From Megalonaias nervosa (taxonomy: Eukaryota; Mollusca; Bivalvia; Unionida; Unionidae), in contig JAECUM010000809.1 in the NCBI GenBank assembly GCA_016617855.1, forward strand, positions 1 through 64,000: a stretch of DNA of 64,000 bases, given 5' to 3'. A model generated the notes under the pieces. That model did not search any database. It was given only the letters and a program-made list of their open reading frames with translations, and was not told where the DNA came from. The position numbers and the translations under genes are program-made. Positions 46,965 through 59,217 of the stretch are shown here, one piece after another. Numbering within the stretch: position 1 is the stretch's first letter; every line of letters begins with the position of its first letter.

Positions 46965-48300
46965 CACATGTATTCAGTTCAGCCATTTGCAAACATTGTT
47001 ATCAGTACCGTGATGTCACCCTACCTGTTCCATTGTTATTGTCCCTATACAAAACCCAACTTTCCTTTGACACTATAGTGGCCCAGGGTTTATTTTGATG
47101 CCAAAGTAGCCCTGGGAATTTTTTTGACGCCAAACTTGTCCAGAGGGGCATTTGACTGGATTTCCCATTGATGCTAAAGTGTCCCCCTTCACTACTGGTG
47201 TTACTCTTGTTACAACTGTTTTCCTGAAATTAAGGGCTTAGATTTATGCATAATTGAATATGTGAATTAAAACAGTGAGTCATGATTTCTATAAAATATA
47301 TTTGTTTCAAATTAAAAAGGTTTATATGGATACAACATAGTTTATTTGAGTTATTGTTTGATAAAAGCGTGATGTGGTTACCCATGTAATGTTATCCAAA
47401 TACCAAATTTATATTAATGAAACAACGCAATATGTAACTGATAGTTTTGCAGTGGATGCTATTCTCAAAGATCTCTGAATAATGCAGAACTGAGTTGTCA
47501 TTTACCAAATCTGAGTTATCATTTACCAAAACTGAGTTATCATTTACCAAATCTGAGTTGTCGTTTACCAAAACTGAGTTATGGGTTACAAAATCTGAGT
47601 TATTGGTTACCAGATCAATCCTAAGGTCAAATTCCAGAGTTTTCCTATCATAACTCCAACATTGTTCCATGGACTAGATGATGAAAAATGGTTGATTTGC
47701 CAGGTATTGTTAGTTCTACTGGTACTAGAGCAGAAGAGCTGATATATGGTTTGTTGTCCATCATCCATCCATCTCTCATCTGTCTGTTAGCTTAAGTTTG
47801 TTGTTGCCACTTTTCCAGAACTGTGTGGAGGATTGCCATGAAACTTACATGAATGTATAACCAAGGTCTATTTGGCCCTAAATGAAAAGGGTGATGCCCG
47901 TACATCCAATATGGACACCATCATGTTCATCTTGAAAATCTTGTCACTATTCCTCGGAATGGTGATCATATCAGCATGGAGTTTTCATTAAAAACTTTTA
48001 CAACGTCTAAATTATCCTGAATATAATTGGGGCCAGCCTTGCATACATTTCTTTCTGTCCCAGTGGCTGTTTTGAAAACTGTTATTGCTTCACTCTTCTA
48101 ATGGATGGTTATATCAACACACTATTTACACTAAAAGATTTGTTATGATGTCTAGTTTTTCTGAATGAAAATTTGGCAATCAGAAGCCCAATATGGTTGC
48201 CATAGTGGGCATATTGAAAATCTTGTTAGCACTACTTTCCAGATAGTCTAATCAGTATAGGATTTTCACTTGAAGTCTTGTTAAATGAATTCTTTGTCAG
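46965..48300. other. Host sequence with a 21-bp repeat block, no gene
   Basis: At 47,485-47,610 a 21-bp unit (CTGAGTTATCATTTACCAAA) repeats about six times. The rest is unique AT-rich sequence without coding features. Confidence 0.55.
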
Positions 48301-48304
48301 ACAA

Positions 48305-49060
48305 CATGGTCCATATATCTAAATTAAATGTAAATCTATTCTGCACTGCATGGTCCATATATCTAAATTAAATGTAAATGTATTCTGCACTGCATGGTCC
48401 ATATATCTAAATTAAATGTAAATCTATTCTGCACTGCATGGTCCATATGTCTAAATTAAATGTAAATGTATTCTGCACTGCATGGTCCATATATCTAAAT
48501 TAAATGTAAATCTATTCTGCACTGCATGGTCCATATATCTAAATCAAAATGTAAATGTATTTCAAACTGCATGGTCCATACATTTAAATTAAAATTTAAA
48601 TATATTTCAAACTGCATGGTTCATACATCTAAATTAAATGTAAATCTATTCTACTCTGCATGGTCCATACATTTCTAAAATGTACATATATTTCAGACTG
48701 TATGGTCTATGTATCTATATTAAAATGTACATGTATTTCAGGCTGTATGGTCCATACAGGTAAATTAAAATGTAAATGTATTTCAGACTACATTGTTCAC
48801 AAATCTAATTGAAAATATACATATATTTTAGACATCTAAATTAGAATATAAATGTATTTCAGACTGCATGGTCTGTAGATCTAAATTAGAATATAAATGT
48901 ATTTCTTAGATCCAAGTTAGAATATAAATGTATTACAGACTGCATGGTCCATGCATCTATATTATAATGTACATATATTTCAGACTGCATGGTCCATGCA
49001 TCTATATTAAAGTTGACATTTATTTCAGACTGCATGGTCCATACATATGAATTTAAATAG
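48305..49060. repeat. 44-bp minisatellite, about 17 copies
   Basis: CATGGTCC positions are 44 bp apart in the first copies (48,305; 48,349), with ATCTAAATTAAATGTAAAT between. Copies diverge to the right. Confidence 0.93.
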
Positions 49061-49479
49061 AAATGTATTTTAAACATAAAATATTAAAGGAATTTTGATT
49101 GCAAAAATGGAGAGACATCCAACAGCTGAATGTCTGTCATTTTTAAGAATAAAATTATATTAGACATTTAAAGAGTAATTTTTTCCATCTATCTATATTT
49201 CAAGAATTGAAATGAATGTCACAAGTCGACAGAGATTTCAAGATAAAAATTCTTATTCTTGTCATCATTGAAAACACATACTTTCTCATTATTTTTTCAC
49301 AACTGAATGCATTATTGTTATAAACATGGTAGAGGCACTGTTCCATCTAGGAATGCTTAATACAAGACTAAAAAGAACATGCATACTGATTGGTGTGTAT
49401 TATAGATGTCATTCTCAAATGTGTAATGTTCACTGATCTTTAATAATTTCCGTCAATCTGCTACAGATGGACTTGTCTG

Positions 49480-49812
49480 TGATTTGTGATTTGGATTTTT
49501 AACATAGCTTTAACAATTATTTAGTGATAACAATTATTTAGTGATATCACTATGATGTCTGCAGTGTGGCAGTTTAAAGTGATGTCTAGCACTGGGGCAT
49601 CATGCGGCAGACATGTAGCATCATGTCCCAGTCACATTATCCTGACACCAGGCCGACCAGTCCTAACACTAACCTCATAATGCTGAGTGCCTAGCAAGGC
49701 AGCTGTTAGTACCATTTTATAAGTCTTTGGTATGACTCAGTTGGGGTTTGAACCTGTGACCTCCTGCATCTGAAGTGGATGCTCTAACCACTAGGCCATC
49801 ATAGCGGTCCTA
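49480..49812 (-). mobile_element. SINE family B, full copy
   Basis: Same order as the 26,040 element: head with 'GTGGTTAGAGC'-like A box and 'GGTTCAAACCCC' B box on the minus strand, then the shared body. ACTTGTC occurs on both sides (about 49,470 and 49,815) as a possible target duplication. Confidence 0.7.
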
Positions 49813-49824
49813 TTACTTGTCACT

Positions 49825-50084
49825 GACATATCATCAGCAAAGCTGACATTGTTATGAAACAAAGCATTTGATGTCAAATTTAGCTTCACAATACACTTGT
49901 CCAACTTGTGATTTAGGTCATCTATGTATATCTCAAATAACAAAAGCAACAGAACACCTCCCTTTCTCATTCCATAAAGGGGATACTGCACTTCCCGAAC
50001 GCACACAGTATAACTTTTTACCATAGTAATGTATATCTGTAATATGTGTGTTATTTTGATAATAATAGGTTTTTTAAGGGCCAT
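49825..50084 (-). pseudogene. LINE reverse transcriptase fragment
   Basis: About 85 codons with 'GMRKGGVLLLLLFEIYIDDL' and 'VSFADDMSV', the finger/palm motifs around the catalytic 'ADD' of non-LTR reverse transcriptases (jockey/CR1-like). It is truncated on both sides and runs into the SINE B copy at its 3' end. Confidence 0.65.
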
Positions 50085-50469
50085 TAGTTAATGAAATGTT
50101 TAATGCAAAAATATCCTATGAATGTGTTTGTAGTGTAAGAAAAATCATGTATCAAATGAGCAAATTCAGAAGTTTCAAGGATGAGTAGAACTAAGTACAA
50201 GTAAACATCATGTGATCCAACAAGGACATGATTTCTGGTAAAAGACCAGGTTGACCTAATTTCTGAATAGCCAGAATTAAAATAGCTGATTGAAATGATG
50301 AGATGATTCAGTCAAAGCCTTGTATTACAGTTCTCTCTGTTGCGTGTTAGCATTCTGTAGAAGAGAATTAAATACTTAGAATTAGTTGTAATATTAGTCT
50401 TGGAAGAGTTATATTGAGGGGATTGATTTATTTGTTTAATTTAATCATTGGTTGGAATTATTGTGTTCT

Positions 50470-50892
50470 AACATTAATTTAAAGACTATTTGGATTTATA
50501 GCTGTATGGAATTAAAGTGCTCAAAACATTTAAGGATGTTTGGATTTATAGCTGTATGGAATTATATTGCCCAAAACATTTAAAGTTATAGCCGTATTGG
50601 AAATAGTGTGAATCCATCTAAAGACATTTTAGGATTATATCATAGTGATTTCTTCTTTACTGATGATACATCAGTAAAATACAGACCATTCAGAATACAA
50701 ATGGAACTCGTTTGGATTGCTAGATACTTTTCGGATTGATAGAACATGTAGGATTTTAGGATTTTGTTTGCTATAAGTTATTTTTAATTCTTTCACTTTG
50801 TATTTTGGGGAAATAAATTATATTTTCAACTACACAAAAGTTGTTAGTTTCTACTGTTTCTTGTTACTTATTTTAAGACCATAGAGTCATAG
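50470..50892 (+). repeat. Local duplication and LTR-related 3' segment
   Basis: GGATTTATAGCTGTATGGAA occurs twice about 60 bp apart (50,482 and 50,542). The region 50,794-50,892 contains CACTTTGTATTTTGGGGAAA, TAAATTAT and ACCATAGAGTCATAG, matching the repeat at 18,781 and 31,016. Confidence 0.45.
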
Positions 50893-51329
50893 AAAATATA
50901 TGAAATATGCAGATGGGTATTTGATTGTTGAGTAACTTTTTAAAGTGTCCGATGATTAGCCCAATCAAATTCCTTACTAGCATATAAAAGCATGCAAACA
51001 TAGGGCTGATAGTTGACAGTTTCTTTCAATGCATAGAGGCATTAGTCTGTTGAATGTGGTTTCTTTAAACCGTAGTGATTATCAGAAATTTTGACTTCAC
51101 ATTGTTGTACTTTACATTCAAATATTCTTTAAACTGAAGTGATTATTAGAAATTATTACTTCACATTGTTGTCGTTTACATTCATATATTCTTTAATAAT
51201 TGTCATGATTTATTAATGTATCCTTGCCTTAAATATTTACAGCATATTTTCTGTTTCTACTTTCGTGGTGTTTGTTTTTATTTTTGTAATCATATCATTA
51301 TGTTTTTTTTTTTTTTTTTAAGTGTTGTC

Positions 51330-51410
51330 AAATGTTGTAAAGTGCTTAGAGCTTCTAAAGATTAGGCGCTATACAAAGTCCTCATTATTATTATTATTAT
51401 TGTTATTTTT
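51330..51410 (+). mobile_element. Retroposon 3' tail with (ATT)n
   Basis: GTAAAGTGCTTAGAGCTTCT, then TTAGGCGCTATACAAAGTCC and (ATT)n. This resembles the conserved 3' tail of LINE/SINE families common in invertebrates; only the tail is present. Confidence 0.45.
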
Positions 51411-51913
51411 GTCTGCCATGTTACCAATTTTAGTTTTCAAATAGCTGGATAATTATGATTTTTTTAAAATCATTGTGAAGAAAGTTATGTATAAAAGTGT
51501 AATTAAATAGAATCAATTAAAGAGCATGGAGACTATTGTAAAAGTTTTAAAATGTTCTACGTACGCTGTATATACATCAGACCCCGGACATTAAATGAAC
51601 ATGGTGCTGATCTAATATGGCCACCCTGGTAGCCATCTTGAAAATCTTGTTAGCACTGCTTCTTCATATTGTATGACTGTACTGACATGAAGTTTTCATT
51701 TATCATGTCGATTTTGAATAAAATGCCACCCCTCTGATGTCCACTGAGATCTTGTTTAAATGTAAATCATGATAATCAGACCTACAGTTTCATTCCATTA
51801 AGACCTTGTTTAAATGTATATAGTGGAAAAAGATTTCCAGTGTCATATCATGGTGACCATCTTAAAAATCTTAGTGCTGCCTCTCCAGAATTGTTATTTA
51901 CAATGACATATAG

Positions 51914-52171
51914 GGGGCGCCCGAGTGGCCGAGTGGTCTAAAGCGCTCTCCATTATGGATCACTGCCATCTCACCTCTGTCTGCGTGGGTTCGAGTCTCG
52001 GATTCGGCCATTGTGGGTATGTGAGAAAGCTTGCCAGTAGCTTCTCGTGGGTTGGTGGTTCTTTCTGGGGTTACCCGGGTTCTTCCTCCACCATTAATAC
52101 TGGCCGCCATGTATAGCCTATTGTGTGCTAAAAAATGGCGTTAAACCCTACAACAACAACAACAACAACAA
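51914..52171 (+). mobile_element. SINE family A, full copy with 13-bp target duplication
   Basis: Flanked by CAATGACATATAG (51,901-51,913 and 52,172-52,184). The head holds the A box 'GGCCGAGTGGTCTAAAGCG' and B box 'GGTTCGAGTC' (51,988-51,997) of a Leu/Ser-type tRNA. The tail is GGCGTTAAACCCTACAACAA with (CAA)n. The intact flanks imply a fairly young insertion. Confidence 0.9.
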
Positions 52172-52189
52172 CAATGACATATAGATTTA

Positions 52190-53000
52190 TCTGCTGTGTA
52201 GTTGGTTGTAAATGTGTTGATCAGGCCTACATTATGGCTACCATGCAGGCCATTTTTGAAATCTTGTATCTACTTCTTCTGAATATATGGGCTTTCAGAC
52301 CTTCAGTTTTTGCTGAAAACTTCCTGTGATAACTTGTTGGTCCTAATTAGAAACAAATTTTGATTAATGGTGGCCATCTTGGAATTCTTGATATTACAGC
52401 TTCTTTTGATGGTATTGTCATAATGACATCTAATTTTCACTATAACACTGCTGACCATGTAGCTGGTCCTAAATGAAAATAATGCCAATGTTGAAATTTG
52501 AAACACTATAATTATTCTTATATGAAAATAATGCCAGTGTGGAAATTTGAAACACTGTTTAATTATTCCTATATGAAATTGATGATCTAATCTCCAAAAC
52601 CTTTTTATGGCTACTGCTGAAATAGTTTTGTCAATGTAAGATTTGAACTAAATCTGTTACAACAATATGCAACTGGTTTTGAATGAAAATGTTACTCTTA
52701 TGACTTCCAACATGGAACCATATTGACCATTTTGAAAACAGTACTCATCTGACCTCCAACATGGAACCGTAATGGCTGTCTTGAAAAGAGTACTCATCTG
52801 ACCTCTGACATGGAACCATAGTGGTCATCTTGAAAATCATGTGATGGCATTGACATGGTTCTTTAGCTAGAACATGTCTTGAAATATTATATTGTTTCTG
52901 AATGAAAATGATGCAGATTTGATTAGCATATATTTACTTTTTAGGAGGTTCAGAACCAGATCTTCATGACCTTTGGATCTAGTCAAGGGTCATTGCTTGC
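52190..53000. other. Host sequence with diverged short repeats, no gene
   Basis: Recurring 'CATCTTGAAAATC' and 'TGACCTCxxACATGGAACC' segments suggest an old, decayed tandem repeat. No coding region. Confidence 0.45.
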
Positions 53001-53004
53001 ATTT

Positions 53005-53360
53005 TTAAATTTCACTGAGCTTATAAACACAATGACTTGTACATGTAAAAAAAAAAAACATCACTGAGCTTTTGAACACAATGACTTGTATATATATAAA
53101 TGGGATTGATCAGACCTAAAACTTGAGAGCTTTTGAATACAATGACTTGTACGTATACAAATGGAATTGACCAGACCTAAAACGACACTAAGCTTTTGAA
53201 CACAATGACTTGTACATATATGAATGGGATTGATCAGAGCTAAAACGACACTAAGCTTTTGAACACAATGACTTGTACATATATAAATAGGATTGACCAG
53301 ACCTAAAACTTCAGTGAGCTTATGAGCACAGTAACTTGTACATATACAAATGAGATTGAC
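53005..53360. repeat. About 62-bp minisatellite, 5 copies
   Basis: The unit contains GAACACAATGACTTGTACAT, then GGGATTGACCAGACCTAAAA. Confidence 0.9.
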
Positions 53361-53739
53361 CAGACCTTATATTTAATAACCTTCCATTGAACAAATTAAT
53401 AGTCGATAATCTAAGAATGATTTTAAGGTCAAAGGTCATGACTTGGGTTTTAGCCATGCTGGTTTGTGAGGATGATAACAAAATGTACGAGTGTATTTTT
53501 ATCAAACTTGTTTTGTGGATATATTAGGAAAAACTACATTGAATCATACCATTTAAATAACTTCTTTTCTAACCACCAAAATAATATAGTTACAAAATTA
53601 TTCAAACTTTGCATGTGAGTTTTTCCTGTGATTGTGACAGCTTAGGGATTTTCTTTCCATGACATTAGGCTCAAAGTCAAAGGCCACGACAGGACTTTTG
53701 AACAGTTGTTATGTTAAGTCTGATATGTAAAAAACAAAC

Positions 53740-53945
53740 ATTTATCAAGCATTTTAGTTTGTTTGGAGTCCCTTTATCAAGCATTATAGTTTGTTGGAGT
53801 TCATTTAACAAGCATTTTAGTTTGTTGGAGTTCCTTTAACAAAGATTTTAGTTTGCTGGAATTCCTTTAACAAGCATTTTAGTTTGTGGGTTCCTTTATC
53901 TAGCATTTTAGTTTGTTGGAGTCCTTTTACTGGTATCTAGCATTT
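53740..53945. repeat. About 31-bp minisatellite, 6 copies
   Basis: The unit contains TTTAACAAGCATTTTAGTTT followed by GTTGGAGTTCC. Confidence 0.9.
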
Positions 53946-54439
53946 TAAATAGTAAGGGACAAAGCACATGAATCAGTTTTACAGGCCTGGAATGGAAAAA
54001 TCCCTTCAAGATGGATACAATGCCAACATGACCTTGAAAATAAAACTACAACTGAGACGAGGCAAGATGCTTATAATTACATATACATGAGAAGATTTGA
54101 CAAGTGAAGAGTCTGAACAGGTAGAACAATAGATAGGTGAAAATTTCAGGTATTACACACCTCTGAACACAGGTGTGACAATGCATAAATAATTCCTAAT
54201 CGTCAACAGAAAAAAAATGAGAAATGTGTTCAGGGAATATGGATGCCCCACACCAGTGCCTGAAATGACATAAATGTGCAACATAACCAAGTCTGACAGA
54301 AGACATATATAGATGGATGAATAATGGTAACATTAGATGACCTTCAAATTGTCATAGTAGGGCATACAAAAACTTGTGTTTCTAGACAGAAACCAACATA
54401 TACAAATATTATTCAAGTTTATTTCAATGCATAAACACT

Positions 54440-54650
54440 ATCTGACTTATAATGTTATGTGGATACACACTATATTACTTTTGTGGATATACACTGTGTT
54501 ACCATTACTGTTATGTGGATACACACTATATTACTTAGTGGATACACACATAAGTAGCTGTAATGTGGATACACACTATATTGCTTATGCTATGTGAATA
54601 CTCATTATATTATGTGGATACATGCTATATTATGTGAATACACATAACAC
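54440..54650. repeat. GTGGATACACACTATATTA repeats
   Basis: Eight or more copies of a 20-30-bp unit with ATGTGGATACACACTATATT, with variable spacing. Confidence 0.85.
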
Positions 54651-55009
54651 AGTGCATATGAATACAACAAATGGCAGAGATACAGTGGATACTCAATACT
54701 CTCATCAAAACTGATCTTCTGTAAGCTGGTCATTGTCAAGGTCATTTATGAATCGATGTGGAATATGCTACTATTCCATATGTGGAATGTGTAACCTATC
54801 ATAGACAAGAGTCCCTTGAAGGGACTATGTTCTACTGCCTGACAACAATTTCCATGAATCCAAGACAAAACCAGTTCTTATACCCTTTTATTTTGATTAA
54901 CTGCTAAGCAGTGAATATCAATGATATTACAGGGAACTCTAACAAACTTAAATGCTTGATAAAGTAACTCCAACAAACTAAAAAGTAGTAAGGGAAATGG
55001 AGACTTCTA

Positions 55010-55310
55010 TCTCAAGGACCTCTCCCCACCCTCCAAACAAATATAAATTACCATCTCGGAGACCCTCCAATCCCTATCCCAAAATGACTTACAGTTTTTA
55101 GCTAGGAGATTTCTACCTCAAATATAATCCAAGACCTTTACCCACCTCCAAACAAATATAAATTACCATCTTGGAGACCCTCCAAACAAATATAAATTAC
55201 CATCTCGGAGACCCACCAATCCCTATCCCAACAAGACTTACAGTTTTTAGCTAGGAGATTTCTAGCTCAAGACCTCTACCCCCTTCAAACAAATATAAAT
55301 TACACGTAGG
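55010..55310. repeat. Tandem repeat next to element C
   Basis: Units with AAACAAATATAAATTACCAT and TCTCGGAGACCCTCCAATCC, and a longer unit with GACTTACAGTTTTTAGCTAG repeated at 55,086 and 55,228. It ends about 40 bp before the last element C gene. Confidence 0.85.
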
Positions 55311-55350
55311 ATTTATTCACTGGAGTAAGAAGGTAATTGAAACATTATTT

Positions 55351-55866
55351 CTAAAGTTTAGACAAAATTTCATACTCTATCATTAACATACTTTTTTGAT
55401 AATCTTTTTCATACCTGCTGACTCTCATTGGTAGAATATCTGTTAACATACTGTCAATAATACGAAACTCGCGTATTAAATCGCCCATATCATATTTTAC
55501 ACCTCGTAAGTAAGATCGTATCTGATCAAGTAATTTTTTGTAAGTGATACTAGCTGTTTTACAGGCATTTTTTTTAGTTGCAAGTCAAGGTTCAATTTTT
55601 TCACATGCTGTTGCAAGAGAAACACCAATGCCTGATATTATTAACAAAAACGGATTTAATGATGCTTCACTTGAAATTATACCAGAGCTAGTCATTAGCA
55701 GTGGCAAATATGATATTACTTGAAGTATTTTGCTATAGTATTTGTAACATTTTTTCATTCACCAAAGTTTTTTATGATAATATCTGTAATATTGCATTAG
55801 TGCGTCAACATCTTGTTTTGGAATTTCTTCTGATATGTGATTGAAATCGATGATTTGTTTTTTCAT
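55351..55866 (-). pseudogene. Two-membrane-helix protein of element C, two TGA stops
   Basis: 171 codons in one frame with TGA at 55,759-55,761 and one more further on ('CEKIEP' then stop, 'LATKKN'). The layout is a charged, aromatic-rich helix, two hydrophobic segments ('VISYLPLLMTSSGII' and 'NPFLLIISGIGVSLATAC') and a helical C-terminal part with 'LLDQIRSYLRG'. It is the equivalent of the 2935-2462 gene in element A. Membrane location is likely and the function unknown. Confidence 0.55.
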
Positions 55867-55877
55867 TATACAATATT

Positions 55878-57182
55878 TTATACAAAGACAAAAGTTCTAA
55901 TACCAGCAATCGAATCAAGAAACTCGCAGAATTTATTATTTTTAGAATCAGCTATAAACTCTCTATATTTGTCATAAACATCTGACGAAGTATTATCATA
56001 TCGTTCATCTGTTAGTACATACTGTTTCTTTAACCAAGCGTATGAATCAAAACTATTTCCTACTTCACTCTCATACAAATCTGTTTTATTTACCAAATTA
56101 CTGTAATCGATTTCTGTTTCATCAATATACTCTAATACTAAACTCAACTGATCTAACGTGTAATTTTTGAGAACAAGATGTTGTCTGATAATTACATATG
56201 CGACTACGAAATTTGTTAGCATTAATTTCTTAAGCTTATCTAGTTCAATTATGAGAAGACCAACAGCAGAAGCTAATTTTAACATTAATTTTTCATATGG
56301 TTTTGTAAGTATTGTTTTAATTTCGTTGTAATAATTTCGTAGTGACAATTGTCTAGAGTACTGGATTGATGGGAATGGAACATTGTCTTCTTCACTTATA
56401 TCATAGTAAGAATCAGACTTTACTTCCAACTTTGTTTGATCGACTTCTTCAAAAAACTTTTCTCGCTCATCATCATTAAAATTACTAATTTTATCGTCTA
56501 AAGTTTTGATTATCTTTAGAGACTTGTTAACAATAATCAGATCAAATTCTGGGTCTTTTTTACGTATCATTGGCAAAATTGCATTTGCGTACACTTTAAT
56601 AATTAACTCTGCGTCTGACATCATAGTAACGATTTTAACCAAGGTTTCTTTGTCATGGTAGTACATACTGAGATATTTAAATATACCTCGTTTTTCAAAA
56701 CTATCATATACATTTTTGTTTCTTTTTACTTTCATTTTTTTAGTTTCCGCTAGTTTGTCAAGACGAGTATGGTTTTCGTTTATTCGTCTTTCTTCTAGTG
56801 TTCTTCCACTATAAACTCGTGCCTTTATTAAGTTTGATTTTATTATCAAATCTATGTTAGACCAATCAAGCTCAAGTAATATTTTTTAAAATATAATTTC
56901 AACTTGTTTTTGTTCTTCTAGACAATCCTCAGGATGACAGTATCTACTTATAATATCAAAGTTTTCTATTGCTTTTTTCAGTTGTGGTCCTTGCATATGT
57001 ATAACGCAAATAAAATTAGCAAAATTTTCTGGCAATGTTAGATTATTTAATGATTCGATGCTAAGTTTTTTCAAATTTTGGATTAATTTTGCTGCTGCAT
57101 CAACAGCCCCAACATCTTTATCAGGATTAAGAATATTATCATAAAATTCTTTCGCAATGGTTATAATTGGTGGTTCTGACAT
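55878..57182 (-). pseudogene. Gene Y, hypothetical 434-codon protein with one stop
   Basis: The first 98 codons ('MSEPPIITIAKEFYDNIL') end at TAA (56,886-56,888), and the same frame then runs open for 335 more codons to 55,878, so this is one gene with one nonsense mutation. It is mostly helical and Lys/Asp/Glu-rich ('FNDDEREKFFEEVDQTKLEV'), with a more hydrophobic segment ('LKKLMLTNFVVAYVIIRQHL'). I recognise no family; polymerase, helicase or primase motifs are not visible. It starts after GCTATAAAATA. No equivalent was found in element A. Confidence 0.55.
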
Positions 57183-57193
57183 TATTTTATAGC

Positions 57194-58424
57194 TTAAATT
57201 TGATCATCGAGTGTGTATATATGAAATGCTGTCAGTCCTGGAAATGGATGTTCAGCAGCTAAAACATTAACTCGGAAATATAAGTACTTGTTAATGGTAT
57301 TTTCTGTCGGGATTGTAAAATATTGTGTTGTTGAAATGTAAGTGTCTGTTGTGCTATACAGTGTTGTCCAGTCGATATCATCATTTGATCCTTCCAATCG
57401 CCAGTTATAAATTCGACCAACACTAGAGTTTAATCGACTGCGCAAATGAAATTGCCAAATAGCAACTGCATTGGGACATTTAATTTTGATCCAAAAGAGA
57501 AAGCGTAATAAGGATAATTTTCGAGATAATATGTTGATGCGCTTACCTCAAACCCAACTGTTAACTTATGAAGTGTTGGAATATACCCAACATTGTTTTT
57601 AGTTCGTTTTATACCAATAGACAGACTATCAACATACGCTTTATTTGTCAGATCATTAGGGCTAACTGGAACATATGTCGTAGTTATTTTTTTGTCTTTC
57701 ATGTTTATGTTGCCTGACATTGCTCCACCAGATTTTTTAAAATATGGGGTAAGTTCCTCTTTTAACTGAGCATAACTGACAGCATCAGCATCATTAGCTG
57801 GTGGTGAGGTTGTCGGTAATCCAGTTATTTTTGAGTTATTACTCATTGTAAGGTTACCTGTCATTGTGTCACCGGCTTTGTTAAGTTTATTATCGTCAAC
57901 AGATTTTAGTTGCGCATAACTTAACTGCTTGTGTGTTATTTACATTTTCTGGTGGATATGCAGTCTCCAAATTTATTATTTTTTTTCCTGACATGTTGAT
58001 ATTACCTATAACCGTTCCACCAATTTTATCAAGTTTGTTATCATCCACATACCTCAACTGTGCATAACTTACCGCTTGTGTATAATTTAAGTTTGCTGGT
58101 GGATACCTGGTCTCCAAATTAATTTTTTTTTCCTGACATATCTAAATTACCGCTTAAAGTTCCTCCTGTCAACGACAACTTGTTGTCATCAACAGATTTT
58201 AGTTGTGCATAACTGACAGCTTGTGTGTTATTAACATTTATTGGTGGATTCGCTGTTTCTAAACCTAGTACTCGTTGATTTGACATAAACAGGTTTCCTG
58301 TCATTGTGTCACCGGACTTTTTCAGGTCACCTGATAAATCAATCTTGCCGTCTGTTTTCGTTGTAGTTGTACTTACAGCTGATGAATCTCCTATCAATGT
58401 TCCAAATTTTGTATATTAGCTCAT
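57194..58424 (-). pseudogene. Fibre with five stalk repeats and discoidin-like head, broken
   Basis: Starts ATG at 58,424 but has TAA at codon 3 and frameshifts near 58,120, 57,915 and 57,440. Five units of 47-49 residues repeat 'GNLxMSxxxIxxLExxxPP' then 'QAVSYAQLKxVDDNKL'; the last unit ends 'NKAYVDSLS'. This stalk pattern is typical of phage trimeric tail fibres. The C-terminal 110 residues carry 'WRLEGSNDDIDWTTLYS' and 'LYFRVNVLAAEHP', resembling F5/8 type C (discoidin) carbohydrate-binding domains. It is therefore a likely trimeric attachment fibre with a sugar-binding head. The two modules share the stalk motif but have unlike heads. Confidence 0.7.
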
Positions 58425-58493
58425 TATTTATTGTCCTACATAAAATTGTCAACATTAGTCAGTTTAATATAACATAAAATTATATAACAAACA
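58425..58493. promoter_or_regulatory. Divergent promoter between fibre and ATPase
   Basis: 69 bp, AT-rich, with TTAATATAACATAAAATTAT on the plus strand side. The two diverging starts leave no room for more than a bidirectional promoter. Confidence 0.5.
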
Positions 58494-59168
58494 ATGGCAA
58501 AATCGACGATATTAAATTTTGATACAGAGTGGTTGGTGAAACATAAACATAACGAACTTCCAGATTGTCATTATCTTATTGTTGGGTGAACTGGATTGGG
58601 AAAAACAAATTTGCTTATGAATTTACTTCTTGGTGATAATTTTTATTGCGATCGAGTTTATATTTATACAGTTAATCCGCAGCAAGATAACTATGAGCTA
58701 CTAAGCAAATATAATAATAAACTTTGTGATGATTTTGAGGCTGGCGAAGATTTTTTTATTATCAAACAACCAGAAGATCTTGTTCCAGTTCATCAACTCG
58801 ATTCAGATGAACATAATATAGTAGTTTTTGATGATATTCCACTAAACAATGTAGAAATTAACAAAATAAGATCGTATTTTTCACTGTCTTGAAATAAAAA
58901 ATGTAATTCTGTTTATTTAGCTCAAGGTTTTTGTAATGTTGATAGATTTATTTGGCGAAATACTGGTTGTTTTATATTATTTCCGGGACTGGACAATGTT
59001 GACGTTAGAAATATTGCAAACAAGCAGTGTGGTGACGTAACAAAAGATAAATTTATTGAATTATATCATAAAGCTACAAAAGATAAGTATAACTTTTTCT
59101 TATTTGATAAACTTACACATGATCCAACTAAAATGTTTCGCTGTTGTATTGACAGTTACTTGCAGTAA
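58494..59168 (+). pseudogene. FtsK/A32-type packaging ATPase, two TGA stops
   Basis: 224 codons from ATG (58,494) to TAA (59,166-59,168), the usual size of Polinton-like packaging ATPases. The Walker A motif is at residues 31-38; its second position is the first TGA (58,587-58,589), followed by 'TGLGKT'. Walker B is 'HNIVVFDDI', and 'SVYLAQGF' fits the sensor strand. The second TGA is at 58,890. Both TGA codons sit where Arg would be acceptable. It drives genome packaging in this virus group. It heads the plus-strand capsid cluster. Element A lacks it. Confidence 0.8.
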
Positions 59169-59217
59169 GTTTTTGTTTTTGACAGTCTTAATTTTATAAA
59201 ATATATATATAATAATT